Assembly: GCA_963761655.1 (NCBI GenBank)
Contig: CAVXHI010000010.1
Span: 62,001-126,000, forward strand
DNA from: RYN-122 sp963761655
GTDB lineage: Bacteria > Actinomycetota > Actinomycetes > Mycobacteriales > SCTD01
Length of the DNA: 64,000 bases
Direction of reading: 5' to 3'
The translations under genes and the position numbers were made by a program. The notes beneath the pieces were generated by a model. That model saw only the letters and a program-made list of their open reading frames with translations, made no database searches and had not been told where the DNA came from. This document shows positions 43,468-52,945 of this stretch, in pieces (the first letter of the stretch is position 1; every line of letters starts with the position of its first letter).

Positions 43468-43468
43468 C

Positions 43469-43921
43469 GTGGAGCGGACCGTGCGCGGACCCGCGGCGCT
43501 GCTGCCGCCGCGGGTCCCGGCACCGGACCAGCAGCCCGGTCCTGCGGAGGGACTCAGCACCGAGTTCTCCTTCGTGCTCCCACGCGGCTACGTGGACGAG
43601 GACGGTCGTGTCCACCGCGAGGGCGTCATGCGCCTCGCGACGGCGCGCGACGAGATCGCTCCGCTGCGCGACCCCCGCGTGCAGGCCAACGAGGCCTACC
43701 TGACGGTGCTGCTGCTGGCGCGCGTGGTGGAGCGGCTCGGCAGCCTCGACGTCGTGGACACCATGGTGGTCGAGGGGCTGTTCGCCGTGGACCTCGCGTT
43801 CCTGCAGGACCTCTACCGGAGGGTCAACCAGGAGGGGCACACGCAGGCGCTCGTCACCTGCCCGTCGTGCGAGCACGAGTTCACGGTGGACGTGGCAGGG
43901 AGCGGCCAGGGGGGGTCCTGA
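43469..43921 (+). CDS. eCIS tail assembly-type protein with C-terminal CxxC
   Basis: The 150-residue product begins at GTG 43469, just after the tube gene. The central part (LSTEFSFVLPRGYVDEDGRV, GVMRLATARDEIAPLRDPRV, ANEAYLTVLLLARVVERLGS) resembles phage tail assembly/T4-like proteins encoded after tube genes in actinobacterial eCIS loci. The C-terminus has one CPSCEHEF pair, half of a zinc ribbon. It probably acts during tube or baseplate assembly; the exact counterpart in PVC is not certain. Confidence 0.78.
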   Translation: MERTVRGPAALLPPRVPAPDQQPGPAEGLSTEFSFVLPRGYVDEDGRVHREGVMRLATARDEIAPLRDPRVQANEAYLTVLLLARVVERLGSLDVVDTMVVEGLFAVDLAFLQDLYRRVNQEGHTQALVTCPSCEHEFTVDVAGSGQGGS

Positions 43922-44085
43922 CGTACGCGGCCGATCGCCTGCTCGAGGAGGTCGCGTACGTCGCCTACCACTTCCACTGGCCGCTGGCCGACATCCTCGA
44001 CCTCGAGCACCCGCTGCGTCAGCAGTTCATCCAGCACATCGGTCGACTGAACGGCGCCGCGGGAGGTGAGCAGTGGGACGGCTGA
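43918..44085 (+). CDS. DUF6760-type small eCIS protein
   Basis: The product is about 55 residues: YAADRLLEEVAYVAYHFHWP, LADILDLEHPLRQQFIQHIG and a short tail. This matches a small conserved protein that follows the CxxC protein in actinobacterial eCIS loci (DUF6760, from memory). The expected start would be GTGA overlapping the previous stop; here the bases read CTGA, so a CTG start at 43918 is proposed, or a one-base error. Its own stop lies inside the next gene by 13 bases. Confidence 0.68.
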   Translation: MTYAADRLLEEVAYVAYHFHWPLADILDLEHPLRQQFIQHIGRLNGAAGGEQWDG

Positions 44086-47000
44086 TCGACACGCTGCGCC
44101 GGCGTCCGGCCGCCCTCGACCGACCGCCCGCTGCTGTCCCGGTGTCAGCAGTGCCGGACGCGGACGTCGCGGTGGCGACTGGCACTCCGCGGCCCGCGCC
44201 TGCACCGGCCCCTCCCGTGGAGCCGGCCCGTCCCGTGCGGGCCGACTGGCGCACGCAGCCGGCGCTGGTGCCCCTGCTGGCTGCACCCCTCGCGTGGGAG
44301 GCGGGGCTCGGCTTCACCCGCGGGCTCGCTACCCGGACCCCGCTCCCCGCGCCCTGGCCGACCTCGGCCACGAGCTGCGCACCGATGCGCCCCGGGGGCT
44401 CGTCGTGGGCATCGCCCGGTCCCGTCGGGCGGCCGTCGACCCGCCCGACCTCCCGCTGCCGCGCCAGCGGGCCGCCGGGGAGCAGCCGGACGCAGACGCC
44501 GGGTCCGACGTCGTCCCTGTGCCTGCGGTGCCTGCAGTGCCTGCTCTGGGCCGGCTGCTGTCGCGGGTGCGGTCGCGACCCGCGGCGGCGACGCTGACGC
44601 CGACGGCGGCCGGTGTCGCGCTCCCCCCGGTCGCTGCTGCCGTTCCTGCTGGCCCTGCTGCCTGTTCCTGCTGGCGCTGCTGCTGCCGTTCCTGCTGGCG
44701 CCCCGCCTGCCGGCGCGTCGGTGCCGGCGCCCGTCCCTCCTGCAGCAGCCCTGGCTGTCGCCGTCCCTCCTCCGGGGGCCTCGACCTCCCCGGCTCCTGC
44801 CCCGTCAGCCGGACCGGCGACTCCTCTCCCGGGGCGCCGCACGGTGGTGCGGCCCGCCGCCGCGCCCCTGCGGGCGCGGACCGGCTCGGCCGTCGCGCCC
44901 GCGCCCCGCCCGCTGCACGCCGTGCGGGGCCCGTCACCGGTGGCCCGCCGTCCGACCGAGCCGTCCACGACAGCGGCGCCCTCGACACCACTGGCCGCCT
45001 CCCTGCCACTGCCGGCCGTGACCGAGGCACCTGTCTCCGCTCCGCCACGCGCCACCGCGCCCGCGCCGGAGCCGCCCGACCTGCCCGCGTCCGCCCGCAC
45101 GACCGCCCGCCCGACCGCGGCCACACCGCACGACCCGCAGGTCTCGGCGGCTCCGGCAGCACAGTCCCTGGCGTCTGCTGCGTCGCCGCCCACTGCGCCC
45201 CTCCTGCCCACTGCGCCCGTCCTGCCCACTGCGCCCGTTCCTGCCGGTGGCCGCGCTGTCGTCCGCGCCGGCCCCTGTGGCTCGGGCGGTCACGGCGCCT
45301 GCGGATGCCCTCGCCGGGGAGGAGCCGCGCCCGGGCGCGGACGGCGCCAGCCCGCCGACGGCGCAGCGGACCCGGGGGTCGCGGGCGTCGCAGGGCAGGG
45401 CGTCACAGGGCAGGGCGTCGTAGGTCAGGCGTCGTGAGCCAGGCGCCGGCCGCGCCGCTCGTCGGCTCCGAGCCCGTCATCACCGCCGGCGAGCCGCTGC
45501 GTCCCACGGCACCCCGGGACGGCGCCCTCCCGCCCGACGACGGGCACAGCCCGCTGCCGGCGTCGCTCGAGGCCGGCCGGTCCGTCGCGACGCCGGGGCC
45601 CTGCCGTGCCGCCGCCCACCGCGGCCGTCGCACGAGCCTCCTCTGCGCCCGTCCCGGCACTGACCGCACCGGTGAGCACGGCGGCCGCGCCCTCGTCGGA
45701 CGCAGCGCGCCCCTCGGGAAGCCGGGGACGGAGCCCGCCCCGGGTCACGCGCCGACACCGCTGTCGCCCGTCCGCGACACCACACCCACCGCTGCGGACC
45801 CTGTCCCTCCCTCCGCGTCCGTCCCGAGGGCAGCCCCGCCGAACGCGCCGTCGAGCACGCCGGCCGTCCCGACGCCGCCTGCCATGCCCGCTGCCCTCGC
45901 TGAGCCCGCACCCGCGGCCCTCGCGGGGCCCGGGCTGCGCACCCTCGCCTCCCAGACTCCCCTGCCGGCACCCGCACCCCTCCAGGACCGTCCCCTCCAC
46001 GACGTCGCCACGGACGACGTCGCCCCGCCGGCGCCGCTCCCCCCGCCGGCACCCAGGAGCAGCCGGCGCGAGGCGGAGCTGCCTCCCGCCGCAGCGCCCC
46101 GCACCGAGGCACCGACACCCCGCCCGCCAGCCGCTGAGCCCGGCCGTTCCGGGACCCACGACCCGAAGGGCACGGACGCCGACCGCACCAGTCCGCCGCC
46201 GGCCCCGACGACGGGTCCTGGGTCACCGGAGCCGGCGCTGGTCGACCCCGGCCCTCTCACGGTCGCGGGCACCCGGTCGCAGACGGTAGGCAGCGTGCCC
46301 GCCGTCCCGCGACCGGGCGGGACCGGCCCTGTCGCGGCCCTTCTCCCGCTGGTGGGAGCCGAGCCTCCGCGCGGCAGCGGCCCGCTGCCGGGCCGCCCCG
46401 CCTCCGCGGACGAGAGCGGCTGGTCGGACCCCGAACGTCTCCCGATGCTCCCTGGTGACCAGCGCCCCACCCCGGCCTCTGCGTCGGCGGCGGCTGGAGC
46501 GCCTGCCGCGCCCGCTCCGGCAGGCGCTCCCGACCCGCGCACCCCCGTCAGAGCCACTTCGACGCTGCCCGCCAGCGCAGGCTCACGCGACGGACGGGAC
46601 GACGGCCCGACGCCCGACCCGGTGGCCACACCGCGTGGCGGCAGCGCACGGCAGCGGGTCGCACCGGCGCAGAGCCCCGCTCGCAGCAGCGCCCAGGGCA
46701 GTGCCCCGGGCCTTGCCCCGACCTCCGCCTCGACCTCGACCTCGACCCCGAGCAGTGCCCAGGGCTTTGCCCCGACCTCCGCCTCGACGTCGACCCCGAG
46801 CAGTGCCCCGGACGAGGTCCCGACCACCGGCCTCGACACGGGCCGGACGACGGTCGGACGATCGTCGGCAGCGCGCCGGACCGGTCGGCTCGGCGCGCCG
46901 GTGCCGTCGATCCCGGACACCGCGGCCCTCCCGCCGGCCCGGACCGGCCCGTCGTCTCCGCACGGGCCGGCCTCGACACCGGTCTCCGCCGCCCCCGCCC

Positions 47001-48994
47001 CGGCGGTTCCTCACGACGAGGACGTCCGGAGCTCTACCGGACGCCGGCAGCCGGGACCGGCGGGCGTCCCGGCTCCGACCGCCCTGGCCGCCCCGACGAC
47101 CCTCGCCGGTCCGGCCGCCGCGGCCCCGCTCGACGCCGGCGGCGACCGGCCCACGCCGCAGGCGTCCGCGGCAGCGCTGCCCCCGGCACGCCGGACCGGC
47201 CCCGCCCTCTACGCCGACGCCGCCCTGCCCGCCGACCTGGCTCTGCCCGCCGACCTGGCTCTGCCCGCCGACCCGGCCCGTCCTACGGCCCAGCCCGCCG
47301 TCGGCGCCACCACCGCACCCACGGCCGCCGCACTCACGACCACCGCCGTCGCCTCCACCGCGGTGACGACCACCGTCAGCACCTCCACCCCCGAGACCGA
47401 CCAGACCGCCCCGAGACCGCCGCCCCCGAGACCGCCACCAGCAGCCGACCGCTGAGTCCCGCGCAACCCCGCCCCGGCCGCGCTGCGGGAAGGGCGGCCC
47501 CACCCGACACCGGTCCCAGGACAGCGGCGGACCCCTCGGCACCGGTCCCCGTGCCGCCCGCCCACGCTGCGCCCGCGCCCGCCGCCGCTGAGCAGCAGGC
47601 CGTCACCCAGGACGCACTGTCCTCCTCCCCGGCCGCCGCCACCGGGCCACAGCCGGCAGCGTCCGCGGGCCTGGGTCCTGCCCCTGCTCCTGTCGTGCCC
47701 GTTGCCCCCCTGTCCGTCGCCGCCCTGCCCCTCACGCCGGCGCAGCCGCCTGTCGCGGAGGCGCGGGCCGGCCGGCGCGCCCGGCTGGGGGCGCCGGTGT
47801 CCCGGCCGTCGCGCGACGCGCCGACGCCCCCCGTCGTGGACCCCGACGCGCTGCGGCCCGCTTCCTCCTCGGCTCCGGCCGGTCCACCAGCCTCCGGTCG
47901 GCCAGCCGGAGCTGCTCGTCCGCCGCGGCCCCACCGCCGCCGCGCCGGCGGCCGCCCAGCCTCCCGCGGGCTCCCAGCCCCCGGCACCGCCGCAGCCTCC
48001 TGCGTCCCCCGGAGCGCTGGCGTCCGCCACACGAGCGCCGTACCGCGGCACCCCCGACACGCTGGGTGCAGACCCGATGGCCCCGGGCGCGACGACCCCG
48101 CACGCGACGACCCCAGACGCGGTGACCCCCGACGCGCCGTCGGCGGCCCTGCCCAGCTCGCCCCCCCGCGGGAACCTCGACGCCCCGGTCCGCACGGGTC
48201 CGGTCGACGTCCCGTCGGCCGAGTACCGCGCCCTCGACCGCGTCGCCGCGCAGGTGGAACGCCGTACCGGGCGGGCGCTGCCGACGGTGCAGGTCGACCG
48301 GCACCCGACGACGGCGGCCGCTCTGCGACCGGCTCGTGCCCTCGCCGCCGCCCGCGGGACCACCGTGGTGCTCCCCCTCACCGCCGGTCCGCTGGTCGGT
48401 GCCCGTGCGGGGAGCCTGCTCGCGCACGAGCTCACGCACGTCGCCCAGCAGGCCGCGGGCTACGCCGACGAGGCCCTCGCCGAACACCAGGCGCGGCACG
48501 CCGAGCAGGCCGCAGGTGGACGGTCGGCGCCCCGTACCGCGGGCCCCGTCACAGCGCGGGCGACCACGACGACGCGGACGGACAGCACGGCCCAGCGCTC
48601 GTCCGTCGCCACGCTGCTGCGACGGGCCGCCAGAGCGTCCCTGCCCGCGCAGCCCCCACCCGCGTCAGCCGCGCTGTCCACGGCCCCCGCAGCCCCCGCA
48701 CCCGCTGCAGAGGCCCCGGCACAGGCGACCCCGGCACACGCAGCCCCTGCAGCGACGGCCCCTGCACCGACGCCCCCGTCGGCCGCGGTCCAGCTGGCCA
48801 CCCCGGACCCCGTCCGCAGCCCGGCCACCCTGCCCGACCGGGCGCAGGCACGCGTGGATGTCCTCGGCGCGCTGCGCGAGAGCGACCTCGACGAGCTGGC
48901 CTCGCGCCTGTACGAGCGCCTGCGCAGCGACCTGCGCAGCGAGCTGCTCGCCGACCGCGACCGCGTCTCCGACCTCACCGACCTGTGGACCTGA
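44073..48994 (+). CDS. Giant Pro/Ala-rich protein ending in an HELTH (DUF4157-type) domain, broken by many apparent frameshifts
   Basis: Read piecewise, about 1,640 codons from GTG 44073 to TGA 48994 encode a protein whose first 200 residues include MGRLIDTLRRRPAALD and ALADLGHELRTDAPRGLVVG. About 1,100 residues of Pro/Ala/Thr/Ser low complexity follow, with short repeats such as LLPTAPVLPTAPV and APTSASTSTPSSA. The C-terminal domain has the metallopeptidase motif SLLAHELTHVAQQAAGYADE near 48420-48480 and ends LDELASRLYERLRSDLRSEL. DUF4157 proteins are hallmark eCIS components. The open frame changes near 44320, 44650, 45250, 45430, 45600, 45700, 47400 and 47880, each repairable by one base. 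It may be one gene or two fused by low complexity. Confidence 0.65.
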
Positions 48995-49091
48995 GGCCGA
49001 CGGCCATGACCGCCACCCCGGGCACGGTGCCCCGCCCGGAGCCCGCCCCGACCGCCCGTACGACGACACGCACGACAGGACGGACCCGACC

Positions 49092-49784
49092 ATGACCCTG
49101 CCTCTCCAGCGCCCCCCGGCCGGGTCCCCGCCGCCTCCGCCCCCGATGCCCCCGACGCGACGCGCCCCCGGTGCCGGCGGGACCACGCAGCGACTCGGCA
49201 GCGCCGCGGCTCCCCGCCCCTACGGCAGCCGCCAGCGCCCGGTGCCCCCGCAGAGCCCGCAGTCCCCACAGGCGACGCGCGTCATGACCGGCTTCTGGGT
49301 GGTGGTGGACGGCGTCGAGCTGCCGACCTTCACCGAGTGCAACGGTCTGGCCGCCGAGTACGCCGTCGAGTCGTGGGTCGAGGGCGGGCAGAACGAGTTC
49401 GTCCACCAGCTGCCGGGCCGGATCTCCTTCTCCCCCGTCACCCTCACCCGCTACGTCGACGGTGCCAGCGGGACCTTGGCCGCCTGGTTCAGCAGCGTGG
49501 CCGACCCCGCACAGCAGTACCGGACGGCCCGCATCTCCGCGGTCGACGAGGCCGGCGCGCCGATCGCTCGCTGGGACCTCAGCGACGTCTTCGCGTCCAG
49601 GTACACCGGCCCGAGCTTCGTCGCCGGGTCGGCGCAGGCCCCCACCGAGTCCGTCGAGCTGGTGCACCACGGCTTCTCCTTCGCCCTGGAGCCGTCGCCC
49701 CCCGGCGGAGCGGGCCCCGGAGCAGGCAGCGTCGGCGCGGGCTCCAGCGGCGCGGGCGCGGGCGCGGGCGCGGTGCTCCGATGA
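49092..49784 (+). CDS. Second tube/baseplate tube protein (gp19 family, Pvc5-like)
   Basis: The 230-residue product has a Pro/Arg-rich N-terminal extension of about 60 residues (PAGSPPPPPPMPPTRRAPGA). A gp19-type domain follows: MTGFWVVVDGVELPTFTECN, GLAAEYAVESWVEGGQNEFV, HQLPGRISFSPVTLTRYVDG and SDVFASRYTGPSFVAGSAQA. The C-terminus is Gly/Ala-rich. Such second tube proteins join the main tube to the hub. ATG at 49092 is chosen; the frame also contains an ATG at 49284 just before the conserved domain. The stop overlaps the next ATG (ATGA). Confidence 0.87.
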   Translation: MTLPLQRPPAGSPPPPPPMPPTRRAPGAGGTTQRLGSAAAPRPYGSRQRPVPPQSPQSPQATRVMTGFWVVVDGVELPTFTECNGLAAEYAVESWVEGGQNEFVHQLPGRISFSPVTLTRYVDGASGTLAAWFSSVADPAQQYRTARISAVDEAGAPIARWDLSDVFASRYTGPSFVAGSAQAPTESVELVHHGFSFALEPSPPGGAGPGAGSVGAGSSGAGAGAGAVLR

Positions 49785-50458
49785 CCGTCGGTCCCGTCGC
49801 CAAGCTCACGCTGCGCCCCGTCAACGGGGCGCTGCCTGCCCTGGTTCTCCCCTACAACCCGGAGTCCGTCCAGGTCACGGCCGAGGCCGAGTACAAGAAG
49901 AACAAGACCAAGGACGTGCCCGGACAGCAGTTCACCGGGCGCAGCTCGAAGACCTTGAGCCTGGAGGCCCGGCTGGATGCGCGCGCCCTGACGCGCCCCG
50001 TCCCGGCCGTCGTCGACCAGGTCTTCGGCTGGCTGGCGCCCACCCGCACATCCGTCCTCCGTGGCGTCCCGGCGCCGCCGCGGCTGTCGTTGAGCTGGGG
50101 GGCGGCCTGGTTCGACGTCGCCCTGCAGAGCGCGAGCGCCACCTACACGATGTTCGCCAGCGACGGCACGCCCACCCGGGCCGTGCTGGCCCTCACGCTC
50201 GTGCAGGTCGAGCTGCCACTGAAGCGCCAGAACCCGACGTCGGGGAGCCTCGCGGGCAGCCGCTCGCACCGCGTCGTCGCCGGCGACAGCCTGCACTCGA
50301 TCGCGACGGCGGAGTACGGCGATCCGCGGCACTGGCGCGACCTCGCCCAGGCCAACGGGCTGGACGACCCGATGCGGCTGCCCCCCGGGACCCGGTTGCT
50401 GCTGCCGGCCCGTGCGGAGCTACCGTCGCAGCGCGAGGAGCCGTCGCCGTGGTCGTGA
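49781..50458 (+). CDS. LysM-domain hub protein (Pvc7/gp53-like)
   Basis: The 225-residue product has an N-terminal baseplate domain (VAKLTLRPVNGALPALVLPY, NPESVQVTAEAEYKKNKTKD, FTGRSSKTLSLEARLDARAL) and a C-terminal LysM-like domain (HRVVAGDSLHSIATAEYGDP, RHWRDLAQANGLDDPMRLPP). In contractile systems this protein links tube initiator and hub. ATG 49781 overlaps the preceding stop and its own stop overlaps the next GTG (GTGA). Confidence 0.88.
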   Translation: MTVGPVAKLTLRPVNGALPALVLPYNPESVQVTAEAEYKKNKTKDVPGQQFTGRSSKTLSLEARLDARALTRPVPAVVDQVFGWLAPTRTSVLRGVPAPPRLSLSWGAAWFDVALQSASATYTMFASDGTPTRAVLALTLVQVELPLKRQNPTSGSLAGSRSHRVVAGDSLHSIATAEYGDPRHWRDLAQANGLDDPMRLPPGTRLLLPARAELPSQREEPSPWS

Positions 50459-52167
50459 GCGCGTCGTCCGGCGTCGACCTGGGGCACTCACCGGTCGTGA
50501 CCGTCGGCGGCGCGGTGATGCGCGACGAGGTCGAGCGCGACCTCGAGTCGCTCGCGGTCGACCTGGCGGTCGGCCTGCCCGCGAGTGCCGTCCTGCGCTT
50601 CCGCGACCCCGACCTGACCGCCCTCGCCGGGGCCGGGCTGCGGATCGGCGTCACGGTCGCCGTCAGCCTCAACGCCGTCGGCGACCCTCAGGCCAGGAAG
50701 CTGTTCGACGGCGAGGTGACGGCGCTCGAGTACGAGTACGACGCCCGCGGTTCGCTCGTCGTCGCGCGCTGCCACGACGCACTGCACCGGCTGACCCGCG
50801 GCCGCCGCACCCGGTCGTGGACGAGCACCGACGACGCCGCCGTCGCCCGCACCGTGCTCGCCGAGGCCGGCCTGCGGCCGGGCACCCTCGAGGGCGGCAG
50901 CCTGCGGCACGACCACGTCGCCCAGCTCGACGTCAGCGACTGGGACTTCCTCACCTCGCGCGCGCGCGAGTCCGGGCGGGTGGTCGTGCTCAGCGAGGGA
51001 CAGGTGCACGTGCGCCGGCGCCCGACTGCGGCGGTCGGCACGCCCGTGCCGCTCGTCGTCGGGGAGAACCTGGACCGCTTGCGGGTGCGCGTGACGAGCG
51101 CCGGCCAGGTGCCGTCGGTGCGCACGTCCGGCTGGGACCCGGCGACGCAGCGGCCGGTCGCGGGCCTGGCCAGGCCCGCCGGCACGGCCGCCCGCAGCGG
51201 CGTCCCCCACGCCTCCCTCAGCGCGGGGTCCTCACCGCCGCCGCCGCTGCACAGCGGCAGCCCCGTCCACGCCACGAAGGCAGAGGCCGACGCGGCCGCC
51301 GAGGGCCTCGCGGTGCTGCTGTCGGACGTGCACGCCGAGGTCGAGGGCGTCTGCGGCGGCGACCCGCGGCTGCTCCCCGGAGTCCCCGTGAAGATCGGCG
51401 GCACCGGGCCGGCCCACGACGGCACCTACGTGCTCAGCCGGGTGCAGCACGTCTCCGACCGCGACGGCTACACCACCCGGATCGAGTGCGCCGGCGGCGA
51501 GGACCGGTCGCTCCGCGGCCTGCTGGGCGGCGCCGGTCGCAGCACCACGGGCAGCGGCAACCGGACCCTGCCCGGCGTCACCGTCGGTGTCGTCAGCGAC
51601 GTCAAGGACCCGACGCGCAAGGGTCGGGTCAAGGTCACCTTCCCCTGGCTGTCCGGGGAGTACGCGACCGACTGGGCGCGGGTCGCCGCTCCCGGCGCCG
51701 GCAGCGACCGCGGCCTGGCGTGGCTGCCCGAGGTCAACGACGAGGTCCTCGTCGCCTTCGACCACGGCGACACCCGAACCCCCTACGTCCTCGGGGGCCT
51801 GTGGAGCGGCCGTGCCGCGCCGCCCCTGGCCCAGCGGCTGGTGGACCCGAGCGGGCGCACCGCCGTCCGGGCGCTGCACAGCCGGACGGGGCAGCGGCTC
51901 GTGCTGTCGGACGAGACGGGCCGCACGGGCGCGACGCTGGCGAGCGGTGACGACACGATGTCGGTGGCGCTCGACGGCGCCACCACCACGGTCACCGTCG
52001 ACAGCCGCGGCTCGGTCGTCATCAAGGGCGCCCTGGACGTCGACGTCACCTCGGGCGGCAGGCTGCTGCTCGAAGGGCGCAGCGGCGTCGAGATCAGGGG
52101 CGCGACGGTGTCCGTCCAGGCCGCCGGACAGGTCGCGCTGCAGGGCGCCGTCATCAAGCTGAACTGA
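50455..52167 (+). CDS. VgrG-like hub and spike protein (gp27/gp5, Pvc8)
   Basis: The 570-residue product has a gpD/gp27-type hub region (about 20-330; LFDGEVTALEYEYDARGSLV, VARCHDALHRLTRGRRTRSW). The gp5 OB-fold follows (about 380-465; VTVGVVSDVKDPTRKGRVKV, WLPEVNDEVLVAFDHGDTRT, PYVLGGLWSGRAAPP). A beta-helical C-terminal needle has repeating strands (TVTVDSRGSVVIKGALDVDV, GVEIRGATVSVQAAGQVALQ). It forms the trimeric central spike. GTG 50455 overlaps the LysM gene stop; an in-frame GTG at 50449 is the alternative. Confidence 0.92.
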   Translation: MSASSGVDLGHSPVVTVGGAVMRDEVERDLESLAVDLAVGLPASAVLRFRDPDLTALAGAGLRIGVTVAVSLNAVGDPQARKLFDGEVTALEYEYDARGSLVVARCHDALHRLTRGRRTRSWTSTDDAAVARTVLAEAGLRPGTLEGGSLRHDHVAQLDVSDWDFLTSRARESGRVVVLSEGQVHVRRRPTAAVGTPVPLVVGENLDRLRVRVTSAGQVPSVRTSGWDPATQRPVAGLARPAGTAARSGVPHASLSAGSSPPPPLHSGSPVHATKAEADAAAEGLAVLLSDVHAEVEGVCGGDPRLLPGVPVKIGGTGPAHDGTYVLSRVQHVSDRDGYTTRIECAGGEDRSLRGLLGGAGRSTTGSGNRTLPGVTVGVVSDVKDPTRKGRVKVTFPWLSGEYATDWARVAAPGAGSDRGLAWLPEVNDEVLVAFDHGDTRTPYVLGGLWSGRAAPPLAQRLVDPSGRTAVRALHSRTGQRLVLSDETGRTGATLASGDDTMSVALDGATTTVTVDSRGSVVIKGALDVDVTSGGRLLLEGRSGVEIRGATVSVQAAGQVALQGAVIKLN

Positions 52168-52176
52168 GGAGGAGCT

Positions 52177-52533
52177 GTGGGCACACCTGCCGCCGTGCTG
52201 GGCGACCGCATCGTCGGGATCTGCGGGCACCACCTGACCCCCCTCGGGTTCCCCGCCGGCCCGCTGCCGTTCTCCGCGCCGCTCACCCTCGGCGTCGTCC
52301 CGACGGTCCTGGTCGCGGGCAAGCCGGCCGTGGTCGTGGGCGCGCGCGGGCTCAACACCCCGCCGCACCCCTTCGTCGCCGACCCGCCGCCCACCCAGAC
52401 CGGCACGGTCCTCGTGGGCAGCCCGACGGTCCTCGCCGGCGGCCGCCCCCTCGCGCGGACCGGCTCGACCGGGACGTGCTGCGTGGCCCCAGGTGTCGTC
52501 ACGGGCACCGCGGCGACCGTCCTGGTCGCGTGA
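52177..52533 (+). CDS. PAAR-like spike tip protein (Pvc10-like)
   Basis: The 118-residue product is Gly/Pro/Val-rich with the repeated strand pattern of PAAR-type tips (AAVLGDRIVGICGHHLTPLG, TVLVGSPTVLAGGRPLARTG and a final GTCCVAPGVVTGTAATVLVA) and His/Cys residues that could bind metal. It lies 9 bases after the VgrG-like gene, has GAGGAG before its GTG and ends TGATG with the wedge gene. It probably sharpens the spike apex. Confidence 0.83.
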   Translation: MGTPAAVLGDRIVGICGHHLTPLGFPAGPLPFSAPLTLGVVPTVLVAGKPAVVVGARGLNTPPHPFVADPPPTQTGTVLVGSPTVLAGGRPLARTGSTGTCCVAPGVVTGTAATVLVA

Positions 52534-52943
52534 TGCCGGCCTCCGAGGGCTCCCCTTTCGTCGGGCGCGGCTGGGCGTTCCCCTTGCGCACGACGCCGAG
52601 CGGCGGCATCGCCCTCGTCGACGGCGACACCGAGATCGCGGAGGCGATCCGGCTCGTGCTCGGCACGGCGATCGGTGAGCGCCCCATGCGCCCCGACTTC
52701 GGCTGCGGCATCCACGACCTCGTCTTCGCGCCCGCCGACGGCGCCCTGATCGGCCGCATCGAGCAGGAGGTGCGCGCCTCCCTGCTGCGTTGGGAGCCGC
52801 GCATCACCGTCGACCGGGTGCAGGCCCTGCCCGACGCCGACGACCCCGGCACCGTGTGGATCACCGTCCGTTACCTGGTGCTCGACACCGACGACCCCCG
52901 CAACCTCGTCTTCCCCTTCTACTCACTGCCCCCGGAGGAGTGA
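52533..52943 (+). CDS. Baseplate wedge protein (gp25/W-like, Pvc9)
   Basis: The 136-residue product has the gp25 lysozyme-like wedge signature: RGWAFPLRTTPSGGIALVDG, EIAEAIRLVLGTAIGERPMR, PDFGCGIHDLVFAPADGALI and EVRASLLRWEPRITVDRVQA. It sits at the sheath-baseplate junction and starts sheath assembly in related systems. The ATG overlaps the previous stop (TGATG). Confidence 0.93.
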   Translation: MPASEGSPFVGRGWAFPLRTTPSGGIALVDGDTEIAEAIRLVLGTAIGERPMRPDFGCGIHDLVFAPADGALIGRIEQEVRASLLRWEPRITVDRVQALPDADDPGTVWITVRYLVLDTDDPRNLVFPFYSLPPEE

Positions 52944-52945
52944 CC

